Shown piece after piece: positions 47,804-57,690 of a stretch of 64,000 nt of DNA. How positions within the stretch are numbered: the first letter of the stretch is position 1; each line of letters opens with the position of its first letter. Below the pieces are notes generated by a model. It did no database searches and was not told where the DNA came from. It was given only the letters and a program-made list of their open reading frames with translations. Both the position numbers and the translations under genes were made by a program. This DNA comes from Topomyia yanbarensis (lineage: Eukaryota > Arthropoda > Insecta > Diptera > Culicidae). The DNA lies in the NCBI RefSeq assembly GCF_030247195.1, contig NC_080671.1, positions 82,272,370-82,336,369 on the forward strand. The letters run 5' to 3'.

Positions 47804-47980
47804 AAAGATCTTTTTTAATTTCTTCGAATCTGTTTGTTAGATTAAACTTATCTTGATTTTGTTGTTTCAAACGAAATATTTATTGTGAAACAAAGATCTT
47901 TTTTTAATTTCTTCGAACCTGTTTGTTAGATTAAACATATCATGATTTTGTTGTTTTAAACGAAATATTTGTTGAAACTA
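47804..47980. repeat. 88-bp tandem duplication
   Basis: AAAGATCTTTTTTAATTTC ... GTTGTTTCAAACGAAATATT begins at 47,804 and again at 47,892 with about 90% identity. It lies within an AT-rich block (about 47,560-48,130) full of TGTTTGTT and GAAAC words that ends in ACTGATTTTTTTTTTCTGCGTGT, possibly one MITE. Confidence 0.7.
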
Positions 47981-48149
47981 TTGAAAGGCCAACAAATGAA
48001 TTTGTTGGTAATTTCAAGTAATAGCATTGATTGAACCAAACCTGAAACTTGTTTGTCACTATATCAAACGGGAAAATTCTTATTTAAAACCAACATTTGT
48101 TTATTTTTACTGATTTTTTTTTTCTGCGTGTATAAGTGTATAATAATTA

Positions 48150-48633
48150 GCTGAAATCCTACACGCAAACGAAAAACTACCTACAATGTAGTTCTTTTGA
48201 CTCAATCTCGAGGTATCGTGGAGGAAGGTAAAATTAGGTAAACCGTGTTGAAGGTAGTTGCCATTTAACCACGTAAAAATTACAACTCATTGATAGGTTT
48301 TTTATACTCAAATTTAAGTTAAATTTACCCAATTTTGAGTATACCCCAAACAACTCAAAAGTACCTTCCTCCACGGAAGACCTCGACTGATGCTGTTTTC
48401 GGGTTAAGAATCGAGTCGCCCTAGGTTCGCTCTAATGTTTACAGTTTCCATACAAAAGTGACAGCTCCGAGCGAACCTAGAGCAACTCTGATCTAAAAAC
48501 GAATTCAGCATGAGTCAAATCTCTCGTTTTGTTTTTGACAACACTAATAAGTGCTAACGCGACGCACAACTCAAACGTAAGTTAAAAGAACTTATTCTAT
48601 AGGTTATTTTATTTAACCGTGTAGCTGAAATCC
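48150..48633. mobile_element. 464-bp MITE with perfect 10-bp target duplication
   Basis: Element 48160-48623 with ends TACACGC ... CCGTGTA. The subterminal inverted similarity continues (AACTACCTACAATGTAGTTC on the left; reverse complement of the right reads AATAACCTATAGAATAAGTTC). Flanks GCTGAAATCC at 48150-48159 and 48624-48633 are identical. The interior also holds inverted words (CCTTCCTCCACGG / CGTGGAGGAAGG, and CTAGGTTCGCTC / GAGCGAACCTAG). Non-coding. A 10-bp duplication suggests a Mutator-like origin. Confidence 0.82.
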
Positions 48634-48639
48634 AAGCTT

Positions 48640-49189
48640 ACACTGATAAAAAATCACACTATAAAACCAAAGGAAATTTAACATTTTTCAAACAATTTTC
48701 AAGTGCACTTTCATGTTGAAAAGCAAATCAAATGATTTCCCTTCGAATTTCACATGAAAATCTATTAAAACGCAGTTCATGTGCTCTTTCAAATTACATT
48801 CATACCACTTTCACATGAATACGATATGTTTTACCATTGAATTTTGGTTTCCATGCTTGTCGCATTGTATAAACTTTCCACATAACATTCATGTGAAAAA
48901 CATATAGTGCATATCCATATGTAAAATAATTGATTTCGCCGATTCTTCTACCCATTATATCTATAAATAAAACTAATCGATATTCACGTGTAATTCATTT
49001 GGAAATCTTCGTCAACGGTATTTCATGTGATGTTTATGTGATTTTCACATAATGTTCGCAAGAATTACACTTGAAAATCACATTATCTACACTCTATTGG
49101 ATATTCGAATGGCAAACGTATCCTTTTCATGTGTTTTACAATTGAATCAATTCAAGTGTTTTCCACATGATATTAACGTGTTTCAGTGT
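48640..49189. mobile_element. 550-bp element with ACACTGA termini and dense CATGTG motifs
   Basis: Begins ACACTGATAAAAAATCACAC, ends GTGTTTCAGTGT (inverted). The interior repeats TTCATGTGAA / TTTCACATGAA-like palindromic words at least ten times in both orientations. It starts 6 bp after the neighbouring MITE's target duplication. No clear target duplication of its own was found. Confidence 0.65.
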
Positions 49190-50406
49190 AGTAAATCTTA
49201 AGACAAGACCTGACCATATGGGAGAGGGCGTTTTTGCACCGTACGCAATGTTACTGCAGGGATAGCGAAATGATGTTTGGCAGTGTTGCTAATATTTATA
49301 AGAAAAGATTGTCATTACTTTTGACAAATAAAATTATTATCGTTAAAAAAGTAAAAATGACTAAAATAGAACAGAAATTACGCGGCAAAGTGATACAAGT
49401 ATTTATCATGCATTTACCTATACGTGGTTGATTAACTTTAAAAAAATAAGACAGAAACCACACCATATTCTAAAATTTTTCAGAAAATGGCTTCATCAAA
49501 CCTTATTAAACACCCATGACATGGAAAAACGGCCAGAGATTACTGGGTAGGAAAAGCTATGAAAATTAGAGCCATAGTACTCAAACTAGATGTGGTAGGG
49601 TCATTAGAACAGGCTTAATATCGTACAGGCTTAATCTTTGTCTTCTGCCAATGAGGGTCGAGCTTAGGCAGGATAACTACGAATTACCCGAGTTCACTAG
49701 CATGTGTCCTGGTATAGATAGACGTGTCCATCTTTACCGTGACAACCTACTTCATTAATAAATATAGCAACAGTGCTCGGAAGATTTTGGCAGGGTGAAA
49801 ATGTGCGAAAAGAAGAATGTCGATGGAAAAATAAGAAGTCGATTACATCTTAATTGTCTTAGAGTAAATTCAATTTTCTTAATTTACATTCGGGCAAATG
49901 TCATCCGGCTTTCGGACGAATGTAATTCGGGCAAATGTGCTAGAATCGTTTAAATATTTAGTAATGATTATATATTAGAAATATTTAATACAGTGGAAAT
50001 TTTCAATGATGGATACTTTTTATACAATGGTAATTGTACACTGAAATAAAGACCACGGCAAGTACTACTATATTAGAAGTTAAAATTAAAAAGACTGTGC
50101 CTATGAATTTTGGTTGATAATACATCATACTTGACTCGAGCATGTTTCAAGTCATTTGTACCATGTCCACTACGACGTAGAGATGGTATTTTTTACTATT
50201 TTAAGGTGATATAATAGTAATTTTTACAACGTCTTCATTTTCATCCAATGGTCAGAATTACCGTAAACATGCCGGTTTTAAAAAATGCTAGCTAGTTCAA
50301 ATTACTATTGGTGTTTACCATGTTATAGAATATGTGATATATTTGACCAGTATTTTGCAATTAAATTTAAAACGTATTATTTTCTACTATTTCGTTTATT
50401 TATTTA
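49190..50406. other. Intergenic/intronic stretch
   Basis: No gene recognised. CGGGCAAATGT / CGAATGTAATTCGGGCAAATGT duplicates occur near 49,890-49,940. Confidence 0.35.
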
Positions 50407-50505
50407 GGGCCGATTTCTTCACCCATGCTTAACGCTTAAGCCAGGTTTAAACGTACTGGTGAATCTGGTTTAAAAGTTACGCAAAGGTGAAGAAATCGGC
50501 CCTTA
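50404..50505. mobile_element. 96-bp palindromic MITE, PIF/Harbinger-like, copy 1
   Basis: 50407-50502: GGGCCGATTTCTTCACC ... GGTGAAGAAATCGGCCC is a near-perfect palindrome over most of its length, flanked by TTA on both sides (50404-50406 and 50503-50505). A 3-bp TTA duplication with GGGC ends fits PIF/Harbinger. Confidence 0.78.
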
Positions 50506-51185
50506 CACATTAAATGCAAATAGTTATTTTAATGGTAACACTCGATGCATCGCGTCACAATTTGCCTGGAATAGTTTTTCAGGTCTGAAACTGTGTATTG
50601 TGACCAAAACAAAATCCACAATACCTATACAATTCATCATACACAAATTGTGACTTACCGATATAAATCGCGCATGTCGATTATTCCAGAGCAGGGCTTC
50701 CCACTGAGACGTCCAAAAACTTGTTTCAAAATCGTTCAACACGGGTCCAACGATGGACGTTTGTTGACCGGTTATTTGGAAAATTGGTCCAACGAACGTC
50801 CTTCATTGGACGATTTTGAAACCAACCGTTCTTAGATTTTAAACAGTCGAGAAAATCTTATTAATTGGAAGCAAACAAATATCGATTTTGACGGTTGAGT
50901 TGAGAATGTAAATTTACAGGGTAGGTGAGAGTCGTTGATACTACTGACGAATTGGGAAAATTGACAATGGAAATATGACTTATCAAAGTAGAGAGCGCAT
51001 TTTAAAACGCAGCCATCAGCAAAAAGCTGAATAAAGATTAAATCAAATACAATCAAAATAGTGAAACCTGCCATGATTGTTTCTTCGACCCGCCTGCTAG
51101 TTTCATGCATTTTCAGGTGGTTTAAAACTTATTCATGGTAAATTTAAATCTTTATTGGAAGTAGTTTTTCCCGTCACATGGCTAG
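50506..51185. other. Stretch between two palindromic MITEs
   Basis: Contains a CAACGATGGACG / CGTCCTTCATTGGACG inverted word pair near 50,750-50,810. No gene recognised. Confidence 0.35.
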
Positions 51186-51281
51186 TAGCCGATTTCTTCA
51201 CCCTCGTGTAGCGCATAAACCAGGTTTAAACGTTCTGGTGCACCTGGTTTAAACGTTAAGCGAGAGTGAACAAATCCGCCC
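51186..51281. mobile_element. 96-bp palindromic MITE, copy 2
   Basis: Same length and layout as 50407-50502 (GCCGATTTCTTCACCCT ... AGTGAACAAATCCGCCC), more mutated; the TTA flanks are no longer recognisable. Located about 0.6 kb upstream of the Drosha start codon. Confidence 0.75.
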
Positions 51282-51906
51282 TCAGCAGTTAGAAGTACCA
51301 TGTCATTCTTTTTAATGTAAGAAGTGTCAATTTTGATGTACAAGGTCCATACACATTAATGGGTATAAGTTCCTTACCCATTATAGGTTATTCCACTTTT
51401 GTTAAAAATGGGTAATTTTCAACGCATTATTGGGTACTTTATTTTATAAATATTACTAAAAGCTAATGGAATTTCAGCGTGTACTCCCTTCAGAGTGCTC
51501 TGCAATTATCGTTATTTCTTTTGTTTTGCTACGACACTTCTTTACATTGTTCCCTCTTCTTCTACAAACGTGGAACACGCAAAAATATTGTTTTTAATAG
51601 TTTGCCTTCACCGTGGAGTTTTGAATTTCAATCGACTTAATCAATTTCGACGCACTACATGTAAGACAACAGTTCGAAAGATCTGAATTTCGTGAGCCGT
51701 TATTCGTGAGCTTTTAAGGACTTATTTTGTCGGTGATTATTTTTTTGTGTTGTCCTTAGACGGCTAAGACCGATCACTGTACATCTCGCCTTGGTGATTA
51801 TTTGCAAGAGTGTATTGTGTTTGACCTTGGCACGCAGATAAAACTCATCAACGACATATTTATAAATGTGAACAAAATATTGAACAAAAAGTATTATAAT
51901 TCAGCC
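51282..51906. other. Upstream and 5' UTR region of Drosha
   Basis: Should contain the promoter and 5' UTR; no TATA box or other core element could be defended. The frame upstream of the chosen ATG is open back to 51,802 but begins with a non-ATG codon and lacks the MSFH start. Confidence 0.4.
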
Positions 51907-52542
51907 ATGAGCTTTCATAGACCTAACACGCCTAGTTCAGGTTACGAACGACACTCTCGTTCCTCTACAAATTCAGATGCCTACAGTACTATGTACGCAA
52001 TCAATGATCCGCCTCCACCGGGCACCATATCTACACCCTCGCTACCACCGGTTGGTAAGATAACATTCCCAGTGCAGCCAAATTTCAGCGTTCCCCCGCC
52101 TGCTTTACCGCCCGGAAGAATTGCTGGTTTCGAACGACACCAAACAGCGCCACCGGAAAGCAAGAAATATGATCGGTACTCAACCAAGACATCATCGAGC
52201 CATCGGTACACATCCCATAGCTCGTCATCCTTATCTACGCGAAGCTACGGATCAACATCTTCGAGCCGAAGTGGCAAGGGATCATCAAGTAAATATTCTG
52301 ATTACAGTGGAAGAGACAGTTATAGAAGTCGTTCCTCGCCTCCTCCTACGGGACAATCGCATCATAGCAGTCGTAGTTATTCGGTGCCAAGCCGAGATCA
52401 TGACCGTCGCCGTCCTCGAAGCCGTGAACGTGATCATTCTTCACGGTCAACATCGCTCCGTGCGGAAACGCGAAGAAGTGATTCATCTCCTCCGGCAAGT
52501 CAGGGTAAAGATCGTCCATCACGAGCTTCTCGATTCAAATTG
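51907..52542 (+). CDS. drosha: Drosha exon 1 (Pro-rich and RS-rich N-terminus)
   Basis: 212 codons from ATG to donor AAATTG/GTAAAA, ending on a codon boundary. Low-complexity Pro, then Ser/Arg/Tyr-rich sequence as in other Drosha N-termini, which are thought to serve nuclear localisation and are dispensable for catalysis. Confidence 0.92.
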
Positions 52543-54521
52543 GTAAAATTTATTTTCTCCATTTTAGTTTCTAAAATTTGAATTCATTTTTTTTAATTCA
52601 GGATTCAGAACGTGAAGCGATTCTGTCTAAGTGGAGGCAAAATTATTGTGAGACCCCCGAGGACATTCGCCGAAAGTTGGCAGAATTAACCAACAATGAG
52701 GAGAAGAATAGCTGGGTTCGATCATCGCCAGCAGATCTTCATTATCGGCGTGTGTCGGATAAAATTGTAGAAGGAACACCGCGATTAGATGCCCTGTGTG
52801 TTCTGTTCGAAAGAGAGCTGATGTTTCGAGCGGATAGTGCTCGTGCTAAACAAGTTCCTTATCAACCTCCACCGAGGAAACACAAAGTTCGGATTTGCCG
52901 CCACAAGAATGATAAATGTTCCTCTTCAGATTCTTCGGACGACGAGTTGAATTTCGAAGACGAATGTAGCATGGAAGAACTTACAGCAAAAATCAAACAC
53001 CCGTACAGGTTGCATGTCGATTTATGGTATAACGACTTTGGTGAGATGAACGATGGTCCACTTTGTCGATGTTCGGCAAGATCGAGGCGAACTGGGATCC
53101 GTCATGGCAAATATCCTGGAGAGGTGGGATTCACAAAATGTTTACCTCATACAAATAATGCGGATAAGCTATACCACTACAGGTAAGTTTTGTATTTGCT
53201 TCAATGTAGTTCCAAAGATAAATTGTGATGTCTTTCTCGGTTAGGATCACGATTTCGCCGCCTACAAATTTTCTGACAAAAACGCCAACGATCATCAAGC
53301 ATGATCAGCATGAGTTTTTGTTTGAAGGCTTTTCACTGCTATCTCATCAACCGATCGGGGAACTACCGACCTGTAAAGTCATTCGGTTCAACATAGAGTA
53401 TACTATTCTTTACTTAGAAGAACAGATGCCGGAGAACTTCACAATCCGTGAGTTGGACCTATTTGAACGCTTTGTTTTCAAAGAGCTACTTGAATTGGTG
53501 GACTTTACTGTCTTTCCATCTGGTGCCAATACTGAGGACTCGTGCCCGTGCTATCACTTTTTGCCACGATTCGTGCGTGATTTGCCGGACAACGGTAAAG
53601 AGGTACTGGCTATGTGCGAGGTTCTTCGGTACTTGTTGGATAATTCGGGCCCGCTTGTTGCCCCCGAAATACTAAAAGAGATGAACGACATGAGCCAGAT
53701 CGAGTGGCAAGACTACGTAGATTACGTAAAAGGAATGGTAGTCACTAACCCGGGCATGAAACCCTGTTCGGTTCGAGTTGATCAACTTGATCGCAATGTC
53801 GCCGATGTTCCAAAGGCTAGCCTGACGGATGAGCAAGGGTTTGTTCACCCGGTTATTGTACATTTTGGCATTCGACCACCGCAGCTTAGTTATGCAGGAA
53901 ACCCTGAGTATCAAAAAGCGTGGAGAGAATACGTAAAGTTTCGTCATCTGATTGCTAACATGTCCAAACCATCGTTCGATGACAAGCGAAAGCTGGAAGC
54001 GAAGGAAAATCGTCTGCTGGAAATGCGAACTCAAGGTCGTATGAAACGGAATATTACCGTAGCGGTCAGTGCCAAGGGTTTCCATCGAACCGGAATCATG
54101 TGCGACATGGTTCAGCACGCCATGGTCATTCCGGTACTAACCGGACATCTGCGATTTCATCGCGCACTAGATGTTCTGGAAAAGTACATCGACTACACGT
54201 TTATTAATCGGTACACTCTGCAGTTGGCTCTGACTCATCCATCGTACAAGGAGAACTTCGGCACCAATCCGGATCATGCACGGAACAGTTTGACTAATTG
54301 TGGCATACGGCAGCCGGAGTACGGCGACAGGAAAATTCATTTCATGAATACTCGCAAGCGCGGTATCAATACGTTAATCAGCATCATGTCTCGCTTCGGA
54401 AAAGAGTACGAAACGGATAGTAATATTACGCACAACGAACGGTTGGAATTTCTCGGTGATGCCGTGGTGGAGTTCATCACGTCGATACATCTATTCCATA
54501 TGTTTCCAGATCTGGAGGAAG
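51907..54521 (+). CDS. drosha: Drosha ribonuclease III, first three exons (about 831 residues), 3' end outside window
   Basis: Drosha is the nuclear RNase III that, with the dsRNA-binding partner Pasha/DGCR8, cuts primary microRNA transcripts to pre-miRNA hairpins. Exons 51907-52542, 52602-53182 and 53245-54521 join in phase. The start ATG gives MSFH, as in the human protein. Residues about 1-212 form a Pro-rich then Arg/Ser-rich N-terminus. The central domain has WRQNYCETPEDIRRKLAEL, the zinc-site segment CRCSARSRRTGIRHGKYPGE, ITISPPTNFL and FEGFSLLSHQP. Near the end come LTHPSYKENFGTNPDHARNS, CGIRQPEYGDRK and the RNase IIIa signature HNERLEFLGDAVVEF. The sequence stops after PDLEE at a donor (GAAG/GTAGGT). 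The rest of RNase IIIa, all of RNase IIIb and the dsRNA-binding domain (roughly 400-500 residues) are not found in the remaining 9.4 kb, so they are expected downstream of the window. No damage is seen in the part present. Confidence 0.95.
52602..53182 (+). CDS. drosha: Drosha exon 2 (central domain, zinc-binding segment)
   Basis: Acceptor TTTTTTAATTCAG after a 59-nt intron, donor CTACAG/GTAAGT. It includes the acidic Ser-rich SSSDSSDDELNFEDE loop and CRCSARSRRTGIRHGKYPGE. Confidence 0.94.
53245..54521 (+). CDS. drosha: Drosha exon 3 (central domain to RNase IIIa)
   Basis: Acceptor TCTCGGTTAG after a 62-nt intron. About 425 codons with VIRFNIEYTI, HFGIRPPQLSYAGNPEYQK, and the RNase IIIa block through HNERLEFLGDAVVEF. 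The donor at 54522 splits a glycine codon, matching the Glu-Glu-Gly-Gly sequence of homologues. Confidence 0.94.
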
Positions 54522-55949
54522 GTAGGTAAAAAGAGTATGAATTATTTCCTTTGAGTAAAGCTCCTTTTGCGGAGTTAGCATCGCTTTCGAAAAGAGGAGT
54601 CTAATCTTGAAGATTGGTGCAATATACTTTGTACCGATGTCGGAGGTTTATTGGTCTGAAAAAAGACAAGTAGGACAATATCGTTTTCTAGATGAAACAG
54701 ATTTTTGTTTGCACGAAAGGCCTGTAAATCAATAACCTTAGTTGAGGTTATATTTAGTATAGGCCATTGTAACAGAATCGAGGGACTGCCGTTCCAATGC
54801 ACGTGGTCCGAATCCACAATTTAGGAATTTTTGTTGCTAAACCTTATATTTTAGATCTACAGGACAAATAGTTAGTATCAAAGAGGCTATCTGCAGATGT
54901 AGGTGGTATTAGGGTGGCTCTTATTATAAGGGTGACACGAATTTTTTTTTTTCTGAATAAGAAGAAATTTGAAGATTGAAATTTTCAGCAACATTGTGGA
55001 GCAACTTACACCAAGCAACTTTGCCGAAGACGCCATAGTTGTGTTTCTTAAGGTTTCTATTCTACAGCTATTCTAAATCAAGCAACTTTGTGTCATCCTA
55101 ACAAAAACTTTTTTCGCGCTTTTTTATTTTTTACCCTCGGAAAACTTTTAATGCTCGTTAAGACATTTTTTCATAATGGAACAATTCAGATATTACGTTG
55201 TCAAGCTGTGAGAAATATTAGATAAAAAATATACCCTTTTAAAACATTAATCTCTAAAATTGGGGCAAACGGTATTAATGTCTTCTTCTTGCATTTCAAA
55301 GAGCATACTTTTAGACATGTTTAGAAAAAATCAAAGGTAATATTTCTATAAAAAATTTAAATAGCCGTTGAATATTTTGATTTTTATGCTTAAAATGCCT
55401 CATAGGCTGACTCGAATGTTGTGTTTATTAAAGTCTGTTTGTCAGATTGAATCACAGATTACTTTTCAAAGCATTGTACGAACAGAGTAAGGCAGCTACT
55501 TGGCTGGATATATAAGTTCCTTTTATTTTCTTAAATATAACGTTGAAAGTGATCCCATTTGGGTCAAAATTATAAAAAAAAGTCTAATTAAAGTGCCATA
55601 GTGCATCGTGGAAATGGAGTTCATTAGGATATTTCAGTGTTTCATGCGAAAAAAGCGCGAAAAATTGCAACCCCTATTGTCCGAATATTACATTCTGAAG
55701 AAGTAATTAGTAGTGAAGAGTAAAGGAATAAAAAGTTGTACAAATGTGCCGGCTATAGACACGTGTTGAGTGCCAGTGCTAGTTTATCGCATAGCAATAG
55801 AGCGGGTAGGTGCTATCGAGACACCACTGCCACTCCGATACGTGATAAGGGAAACTGCAAATCACTCAAAATAGTGCGTGGCGCCGATAGAAGGATAAAA
55901 AGAATCTCTCCTTTTATCTTTTTTTGGGAATTTTACTTTTTTTCTCTTC
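54522..55949. other. drosha: Drosha intron 3, left part
   Basis: AT-rich; no repeat or exon recognised. Expected next coding sequence (continuation of RNase IIIa) is absent. Confidence 0.5.
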
Positions 55950-56760
55950 AAATAATTGTACATAAATAAAAAAGATAAAAAGTTGAAATTAGAATACGTT
56001 GTATCGTGCAGAATTATGAAGTCAATCGAGGAATCAATCAAAAATATTGCAACTAAAAAGGAAGGCACGCCCATCACTCCGGTAACAAACGGATGGAAAT
56101 TATCATGCACGAACAATGAACAACAAACTCCGGAGAGCAACAACCGACCTACAGTAACGTGGCCAAATGGTAAAAGTAGGAGTATTATGATGATCCAAAT
56201 GAATATCTTACAGGAGGCCATTCTGCAAAAAGTCACACAGCAAAGGAAAGAGTCCTTCAAGCCTAAGTTACCAACTGCTGGCAACGAACCGGACATCTGG
56301 TGATAAACTGTGTAAACACGGACACGTTGGATTGGCTAGACTCCGTTATTTCTACGCTACGAGATTCCGTGGGAAAGCAATCAGTTAATGGTAGTTGACG
56401 CGAACGATATCCAAAGATTAGACGACACTATCAGGATTTACATAGTGAGCCAAAACGATGGCGTGAGCACCGACAAATGGAAAATAATTCGACGTAACAC
56501 TCTTTTCGAAAAACACGTTGAATAGTTTATCTATGTTGATGAGACCTCCATGCAATATTTTAAAGCGATTAACTTCCTTATTAACTACAAGTTTGGACAA
56601 ACAAATCTACGGAAAAAGTATGTATAAACCCAACTCAGATGAAATGTTAATGTCAAATGACGAGGAACCGGTAAGTTTTTTAAGGACTGGAATCCCGGAA
56701 TCCAGCGGAACGCACAAAAATTGATCGAATATAAAATCTTCTAAAAAACAATTTCTGACC
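55950..56760 (+). pseudogene. LOA-type ORF1 relic (DUF4780-like domain)
   Basis: With one frameshift (about 56,300) and one in-frame stop (about 56,522), the frames give VINCVNTDTLDWLDSVISTLRD, then MVVDANDIQRLDDTIRIYIV, STDKWKIIRR, FIYVDETSMQYFKAINFL and NYKFGQ. This follows the pattern of the DUF4780-type ORF1 domain of LOA-like retrotransposons (strand, 'C-x-D-x-x-T-x-x-WL', 'W-x-x-x' and a final GFGQ-like strand). An upstream Asn/Thr/Lys-rich segment starts at an ATG near 56,016. It is unlike the LOA copy at 37.7 kb in detail, so probably a different family. Confidence 0.55.
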
Positions 56761-56829
56761 TCTCTTTAGCCCAAAGTCGCCAAAGCATTTTTACGACCAA
56801 TATCTTTCTGGACATTTAAAGAACTCGAG

Positions 56830-57690
56830 TCACTCGGGCTCCCAGTGGATCAGACGCGCTCTTGGCTTACCTGGCGGGCATCTACCGTTTCTTGGCAGTG
56901 TTTTTCTCGGCATAGTGGCGTCGCACGCGCGTGATAGAACAGCTACCAGCGCATCCCCGCTTAGACTGTCGGTGTTGGCCTCCAGTCCCAGGGCCGCGGT
57001 GAAAGCTTCGCTGTCGAAGTGATTGGACTTCCACCCGCTTACCTGACAGGGATCTCCCGCCCTCGGATGCTGCACACCATAGTTGATCTTAAAGCGGATT
57101 GCTAAATGATCACTATGGGTGTAGCCTTCGTCTACCCTCCATTCCATGCCTGGAGCCAGACTCGGGCTGGCAAAGGTCAAATCAATCCACGCCTCCACTC
57201 CGTTTCTACGGAATGTACTAGCGGAGCCATCATTCGCTAGCACAGTATCGAGTTTCGCAAACGCTTCCATTAGCGCTTGACCCCTGCTATTTGTACAGCG
57301 GCTGCCCCACTCCACTGCCCAAGCGTTGAAGTCTCCCACTATTACTACCGGTTTCCGGCCCACGAGGTCCGACGAGAGCCTGTCGATCATCTGGTAGAAC
57401 TGTTCTATTGGCCACCTTGGTGGGGCGTAGCAGCTGCAATAGAACACACCATTGATCTTGGCAATCGCCACACCCTCGGCGGAGGGGTGTATTACCTCTT
57501 GAACCGGGAACCTTCCCGTTGTACAGATTGCCACCATTCCAGACCCGTCCGACACCCAATTGCCGTTGCCGGCAGGGATGCTGTACGGGTCTGATAAGAG
57601 GGCGACATCTGTCCTCGACTCCGAGACCGACTGCCACAGCAGCTGTTGGGCTGCTGCACAATGGTTAAGATTTAGCTGTGTGACTCTCAC
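56830..57690 (-). pseudogene. R1-type ORF2 fragment: AP-endonuclease domain only
   Basis: 286 codons open from the GTG overlapping the ORF1 stop. Endonuclease motifs LNLNHCAAAQ, LLSDPY, CYAPPRW, VVIVGDFNAWAVEWGS and HSDHLAI are intact; the frame then ends in a stop shortly after PRKTLP, before any reverse-transcriptase motif. Confidence 0.85.

Noticed and set aside
51802..51906. Upstream extension of the Drosha frame
   Set aside because: Begins with a non-ATG codon; the ATG at 51907 gives the MSFH start shared with human Drosha.
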